Below are positions 58,964 through 64,000 of a stretch of DNA of 64,000 bases, piece by piece (within the stretch, counting starts at the first letter, position 1; the number at the start of each line of letters is the position of its first letter). A program made the position numbers and the translations under genes. The notes below the pieces were generated by a model. The model made no database searches. It saw only the letters and a list, made by a program, of their open reading frames with translations, and was not told the DNA's origin. The DNA is taken from the NCBI RefSeq assembly GCF_021134715.1, contig NC_060026.1, positions 15,553,001 to 15,617,000 of the forward strand, read 5' to 3'. This stretch comes from Daphnia pulex (lineage: Eukaryota > Arthropoda > Branchiopoda > Diplostraca > Daphniidae).

Positions 58964-60887
58964 ATGGTTCGTTTGACAGCCTTTTTGGGTTTGATGTTGA
59001 TTTTGAGCTGCGGTACAATTTGTTCCTCTGCTCTTACCCCATTTTCCTTGGAAGACAAACTGCAAGAATTGGAAGTGAGACTAGAAGCCAAAATTGAGGC
59101 TAAAAATGCTCAACTTGAAGAAAAGGTGACACAACTGGAGGCGCAACTCGAACTAAATGTAAGTCCACTGTTTGGTTTAATTCAGAGTTTCACTGTGGGT
59201 AAACACTTTCGCTTTTCCATGACAGAATGAATTAAGACAGGATTTGACATTGAAAGTAATTCAATTAGAGGCAAAAAATGTCCAACTTGAAGTCAAAATG
59301 CAGGACCAAGAAAGAATTTTAACTTCCCTGTTGGAAGCGGCTAAACTTCCGGTTTCCACTTATTCAAAATTATTTCCAGTTGAAAAAGAAATTTCAATGC
59401 GATCAAGTGGAAGAAGCGGAATCCCAAGGACGTGCAGAGAACTTCAAGCGGCCAATCCTTCACTTCCATCCGGAATGAACTGGATCGATCCGGACGGGCA
59501 AGGTGTCGGCGATAACCCAATTTACGTTTACTGCGATATGACATCAGGTAAAATAGTTAAAAATAGCAAAATTTTCAATGTAAAACTGATTCTTTCCATA
59601 AAAACAGGATCGACCTCAATTGTACACGATAGTGAATCTTCTTTAAATGTGGGCCACTGCGCCGAGGCTGGGTGCTATTCACGTTCCATCAACTACAATT
59701 CCTCAATGGGACAAATCAAAGCTTTGATTGAATTATCCACCGAATGCCATCAGTCGATTAGAGTCGGTTTCATTTGATCAGTTTAATTCTTGGCGTTTTT
59801 ATTTTTAATTCTATTATTAGTACGATTGCTATTACACCCCGTTCGAGTTAAATGGAGTCGCCTATTCCTGGTGGAATGACAGAGAAGGAAATGCGCAATA
59901 CTTTTGGGCCGGAAGTAACACGGACGGAGTTAACACCTGCCAGTGCGGAATCGATGCCAATTGCGTCGATCCTGCTGCGAAATGCAACTGTGACACGGTT
60001 TCACCAATTCAATTAGTCGACGACGGTTTGTTATTACGATTCCCACATTTATAGAATTAAAATGAATAAAATTAATTTCGTTTGCAGGTGTCATTACCGA
60101 CAAAAATGTTCTGCCCATCACTCGTTTGAATTTCGGACGAACTCAACTGGAAACTTCATCCGGCGTCCACACGCTTGGCCGACTCGTGTGCACCGGATCA
60201 GTGACTTTGACTGGACTGCCAAAGTCGTGCCAAGATTTGTGGTTGATTGGCCACACCCTGAACGGATTTTATTTCGTCATGGGATCGGCGAAAATGGAAT
60301 CCGTTTACTGCGATTTCACTAAACTCCCTGACGATGCGGGTAAATGTTTCAGATTCTCACGAATTATTCAGTTTCAATTATTAGTTTTTAAATTCTTTAA
60401 TTGATGAAAAGGTTTTCAGAAATGGATCGGATTCGCCGACGTCAAATCGGCGCCCGTCCATTTCTACGTCCAGAGAAATTCTAAATTTAACATAACTAAC
60501 ACTCCGATCCCGTTCGATTTGGCGCAGGTGAACGAGGGAAACGCCATGGATTTGACATCCGGGAAATTTACGGCACCGCGACCGGGAATTTATTTTTTCT
60601 CTTTCGCGGGACTGGCGTTTCTTTCGGGACCTTACGCTGATTTTTATTCTTCTCTTTACTTGAACGGGAATCTAATCGGGAGTAGTCATGTTCACGAGAA
60701 TAACGGCCCCGTTAATCAATATAATCCTGTGACCCTCCAGTCGACGTTGAACTTGAAAAAAGGCGATCAACTCTGGGTGACGTTTTATTATTATTCTAAT
60801 ACATACTCGTTTTTGTATGACGACAATTACCACTACACCCATTTCACGGGTTTCATGTTGGAGGAAGAAATTGTGTCGGCCCTTTGA
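58964..60887 (+). CDS. Secreted coiled-coil, fibrinogen-like and C1q domain protein
   Basis: Exons: 58964-59158, 59226-59547, 59608-59762, 59821-60025, 60088-60339, 60412-60887; 534 residues. Residues 1-22 form a signal peptide. About 28-105 is a two-part coiled coil (QLEEKVTQLEAQLE, then QLEVKMQDQERIL) split by intron 1. About 130-375 is a fibrinogen-like region of the contactin-associated-protein type: CRELQAANP, IYVYCDM, SWWNDREGNAQYFWAGS, CQCGIDANC, CNCD, LPITRLNFG. About 382-534 is a C1q domain: GKFTAPRPGIYFFSF, LYLNGNLIG, LKKGDQLWV, FTGFML. The coiled coil suggests trimers, as in other C1q proteins. Such proteins bind surfaces or glycans in known families; the ligand here is unknown. 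The acceptor of exon 6 was chosen at GAAAAG because the alternative TTTTCAG breaks the C1q frame. It interrupts the CUB array. Confidence 0.85.
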
Positions 60888-61562
60888 GGTTCAACATCCA
60901 AAATCATCGGCGACACGAAACATTTTCGACCCAAACATTTTTGTTTAATGTCGACACGAAATTTTGGGGAAGGGAAAATTCGTTCGATTGTTATTCATTA
61001 AGGGGTAGGAATTTCTTTACGAAAATTAAACTGTGGATGCGACTAGACCTAGTGAATACACTAACTAATTTTCAAGTTTCTATCTGTACAACGAATTTTG
61101 ATTGCGAGATTGACAAAAAGCGCGTCGAACTAGAAATGGGAGAAAATTCATTCGCTTAGTTATTTTACTTTTGGATCAAAATTCTTTTAAAAACTTTTCA
61201 CAGTTACACGCGTATTACAGTTGTGCATCGCTGAACACAAAATCCGCTTTTCTATCTGTAAAAAATAATGACAGGAGACATGAAAAACCCGAGGGCAATG
61301 ATTCGATTCAAGGGTTCGATCCGCATTTGCATCGAAATTTTCGTGTTTTTTAGTCTGAATGCGCTTGTTTTTACAAAGAAGGTAAGAATCGCGTAAGAGG
61401 ACACATACGTGTGACACGTCGTTCCCAAGTCAATAGTCGAGTGATTTGTTGGTTCAAAAAGGAATAAGCAGGAAATGCTGATGGGGCATGGGCAGTCCAT
61501 TCACAACAAAATTCGCATTTCTTACCAGCGCGCACTGTGATGTTGAGCAGTGATTTGAAAGA
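60888..61562. other. Spacer downstream of the C1q gene
   Basis: Up to about 61190 there is AT-rich 3' flank. From about 61285 it aligns with the upstream regions at 49194-49410 and 54410-54605 (AATGATTCGATTCAAGGG, TTTTCGTGTTTT, AGGACACATACGTG, AGTGATTTGTTGG, GGAATAAG-AGGAAAT), so it is the far upstream part of a right-hand array gene. Confidence 0.5.
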
Positions 61563-61774
61563 CAGGGAATATGCTAATATTCTGTAAATTGTGCTTTGTT
61601 CATGTCGCTCCAGTGTCGCTCTGATTCCAGTAGTATGTCGCTATCATGTCAATCATTTCGTAAAAGGAAAAGGGATTTTAGTCTTTACCCTTTGGGTTCG
61701 TTATCCCAACGAAAAATTCGAGTTTATAAAAAAGGAGCGGACATCATTAAAAGGACTGAATTAAGTGAGTTTTG
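61563..61774 (+). promoter_or_regulatory. Orphan copy of the conserved upstream module
   Basis: It contains GGGAATATGCTAATATTCTG, ATTTCGTAAAAGGAAAAGGG, CTTTGGGTTCGTTATCC and AGGAGCGGACATCATTAAAA, in the order seen at 54656-54897. No TATA box plus signal-peptide exon follows. The repeat at 61826-62553 follows instead, and then a second, complete copy of the module. Confidence 0.55.
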
Positions 61775-61825
61775 ACGACTAGACTGCCTTGTTCTGATTT
61801 GACAGCTAGTATAGAAGAAAAGTGT

Positions 61826-62553
61826 CGTCTGCTTTAGTCTTCTTAACAAATTTCATTTTGAGACGAAGTATTTTTTTAAAGTTTGTAAGATATGCGACAT
61901 GCGAAGCAAAACGGAATCGGAATGATATGTGACATTCGAGATTCAGCTGAAGGTAAAATAAAATTTGAAATGATTAAGTGTATTGCTTAAGTATTTTCGT
62001 ATGTTAAAGTCAATCTGGATTGTAATCGTGTTGATACGCGAAACCTCTTATTAGTTAACACAAAATTTTCTATTGTTCTAAAGATTAAAGTTGAAATATT
62101 TTTGAATTTGGAAATCATTTAATTAGTCCAAGTTGTGAAACCAATAACATAATAAGCTGTTTGTCAACAAATCATTCCAGTGTGGTTTTTTTTTCTACAA
62201 TTAAGTTTACGTGGAAAACAATCATGTTGATATCAGAAATCGTGGTAAACCTTCAGTTTGCATATTTTATTCTACTGTTTCATACTGCAGTGTCCATCAT
62301 TGTAGTTTCAACAGTTTCACTTTGCAAGTGTGTCACAATTTCAAAAGAATTGCGAACACTGGAATAATTTGATGACAAACCACGCTATATTTCATAGTTT
62401 AGATTCTTGAATAATTTTAAAAATCCAACTTTAATTGTGCCTCACGAAAGCGGTTCCTAATAAATAGCTATCCATTTTAAACCGTTTAAAAGCAAAGTGC
62501 AAATAGAAAATTTCATGACCAAGAGGGACCTGCAACCACACCGGCAACTCCTA
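61826..62553 (+). repeat. Interspersed repeat, subfamily B
   Basis: Its left end (AGTGTCGTCTGCTTTAGTCT) and right end (AGCAAAGTGCAAATAGAAAA, CCAAGAGGGACC) match those of the subfamily A copies. Its interior matches the window start (1-565) instead. Shared ends with different middles suggest one mobile family with replaced interiors. It separates two copies of the upstream module. Confidence 0.6.
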
Positions 62554-62563
62554 GTTTGAAATA

Positions 62564-62792
62564 ACAGGGATAGCAAATATGCTAATATTTAGCAGAGTTC
62601 ATGTCTCTCTGATTTTCAATAATAAATCACTGCCATATGTCAATCATTTCGTAAAAGGAAAGGAAAATGCAAGAGTGGCCGACCGAAGGGATCTCGTGGA
62701 TGACCTGTCCTTTGGGGTCGTAATCCTAAAGACGGAATCGAGTTAAAAATGGACCGAAGATCATTAAAAAGACAAGGTTATTGTCAACGGCT
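62564..62792 (+). promoter_or_regulatory. Conserved upstream module, copy for array gene 10
   Basis: It starts CAGGGATAGCAAATATGCTA and contains TTTCGTAAAAGGAAAGG, GGGATCTCGTGGATGACC, GGGGTCGTAATCCTAAAGAC and GATCATTAAAAAGACAAGG. It ends about 40 bases before the core promoter. Confidence 0.55.
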
Positions 62793-62830
62793 GCTGACGT
62801 GCTCGTCTACAGTCAACGGACGATTTTCCG

Positions 62831-62863
62831 TATAAAAGACACTCCGGTGGAACTTTGATTTCA
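62831..62863 (+). promoter_or_regulatory. TATA box and initiator of array gene 10
   Basis: TATAAAAG at 62831-62838, then ACACTCCGGTGGAACTTTGA and TTTCACATC with the initiator A at 62863, 32 bases down. Confidence 0.7.
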
Positions 62864-62944
62864 CATCCAATTCGAATCACCTTCGTATCGCTTGTTTCTT
62901 TTCGTGCACGGACCCAGAAATTCAACTGAAACGAAAGAGTCGAC

Positions 62945-64000
62945 ATGATGGCCCGAGAAATTGAAATCTTTTTGTCTTTAACTTTGATTTGTACTACCAT
63001 CTGGGCTTGTAAGGATGGCCAAGTCGACCAACTGACAGCCAGGCAAGGGTTGGATGGTCTTTTGAATGAAAATTCTTACCCCACCAACTCGTGGGTGTTT
63101 CCTTACTACTACAACATCCAGCCGCAAGTGCCATTTGCAGGTAAAATTCGCAGAATTGTAATAACATTTTTCTTTAGTTTTAAATGAAACACATTGTGCA
63201 ATAAGTGACAAATAATTAAAATTTTTCTCAAATCAAAAGGATATGCCAACTCGTACGAAGGGCGAATCCCCTTCAACAGAAAGCCACCAGGCTATTTCGC
63301 AAATGGTGAGTAACCTTGCAATTGTCTTGTAAAGTGAACTTTTTATAACTTTTCTTTTGTTTAAGAGTTTCAAGCTAAATGCAATGAAATTTGTAACAAT
63401 GATTGAATTGATAGTTAAAACAAAAAATATTGTTTATTACAGTCAATGCCGATTACTACAACAGCCAAGAAGGTCGTTTAGGTTTCGGTAATTTGGGTGC
63501 CAATCTGTTCAACACGGGCCTGCTCAGCAATTTATTTACACCGTTGACGCCGTTGGCCAACCTCATCAACAGGGTGGTGGAAGCCTGTACGTCACCCAGT
63601 GGCGAAGCCGGAGTGTGTTCAACAGCGTCGGCCTGTTCCTCAATTTCTGGACGACCAAGCGGTTCCTGTACTCAGGGCAGAGTCTGCTGCGTCAGTAAGT
63701 CAATCAATTCTTCACCTGTTATTTAAATGAAGATGTTTCAAAATTCCAACATTTTATCCCCAATAGATGTAGTCAACGCTTGTGGTAACAACGCCACGCG
63801 CAACAACACTTACTGGCAATCTCCCTTTACGTCCGTGAGTTCTCCTTGCTCGTTGACCGTTCACTTGGACAATAAACTCGCGCAACAAGCGTCGCCTATT
63901 TGCCAAATTCGGTACGAATTCTCATTATTTAAGTTATTTATTTTTACACGTCACCTGAAATAACAGGTTAAACGAATACTTTTTCTTATAGGTTGGACTT
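62945..64000 (+). CDS. Secreted double-CUB protein, 5' part only (array gene 10)
   Basis: Exons seen: 62945-63140, 63240-63305, 63443-63694, 63767-63911 and 63992 to the window edge (9 bases of exon 5). It is the closest relative of array gene 9: two ATG codons, ACKDGQVDQLTARQGLDG, NRKPPGYFAN, DYYNSQEGRLGF. Exon 4 is two residues shorter than in gene 9 and its CUB 1 start reads ACGNNATRNNTYW, so the usual CGGTVTLNN motif is altered. The knot has the standard six cysteines (ACTSPSGEAGVC to VCCVS). CUB 2 and the length of its loop lie outside the window. Confidence 0.85.

Noticed and set aside
61313-61322. Perfect B-box-like GGTTCGATCC
   Set aside because: No matching A box, and the aligned copies at 49214 and 54424 do not keep it, so it is part of the duplicated upstream DNA.
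8947-64000. Array read as one giant gene with alternative exon clusters
   Set aside because: Each unit has its own TATA box, signal peptide and stop codon, and usually its own AATAAA, so these are separate genes.

Overview
The window looks like nuclear DNA of a small-genome arthropod, most likely a branchiopod crustacean such as Daphnia. It has genes with many 60-120 bp introns bounded by GT/AG, TATA boxes with an initiator about 32 bases downstream, AT-rich spacers, and lineage-specific families of secreted proteins in head-to-tail arrays. The organism is inferred from style, not from a marker gene.

The main content is one tandem family, all on the + strand. Nine complete genes lie at 8947-11219, 17181-19441, 21023-23279, 32339-34476, 36290-38689, 40328-42935, 44843-47155, 49896-52792 and 55060-57161. 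A tenth starts at 62945 and runs off the right edge, and a fragment lies at 48525-48925. I worked out every exon by hand. All complete copies have nine exons with the same order of splice phases (1,1,1,2,1,1,0,1), and each reads to a stop. The predicted protein is a secreted double-CUB protein: signal peptide (exon 1), short linker (exon 2), a clip-like six-cysteine knot ending in CC (exon 3), CUB domain 1 (exons 4-6) and CUB domain 2 (exons 7-9). From memory, this layout matches a widespread but functionally uncharacterised class of arthropod CUB proteins. Two subfamilies are visible: seven genes in the left part (8.9-47.2 kb) and three in the right part (49.9 kb to the end).

The most striking observation is in exon 8. 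Every other exon is almost constant in length, but exon 8 ranges from 70 to 334 codons. The extra sequence sits in one loop of the second CUB domain, between the strand ending FSITT and the strand starting CLYDFLLI. In three genes (8947, 40328, 49896) the loop has grown into an alanine-rich heptad repeat (xxLxxAQ). Each repeat is split near its middle by a helix-breaking turn (NGG, NGG, IPPDY), so the two arms are nearly equal: about 36/40, 58/60 and 126/131 residues. I read this as an antiparallel helical hairpin growing out of a CUB domain, with three sizes preserved side by side.

Other genes are a small secreted Cys-Pro-rich protein of unknown family (4487-5540, five exons) and a secreted coiled-coil, fibrinogen-like, C1q protein (58964-60887, six exons) inserted in the right part of the CUB array. 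The spacers hold an unclassified interspersed repeat in at least five copies, duplicated promoter modules, one promoter remnant without a gene, and an old duplication at 1.39-3.69 kb. The stretches 5.5-8.8, 11.2-17.1 and 23.3-32.2 kb are largely unexplained. The genes probably act outside the cell (surface recognition, adhesion or defence are possible), but nothing in the sequence fixes the function.
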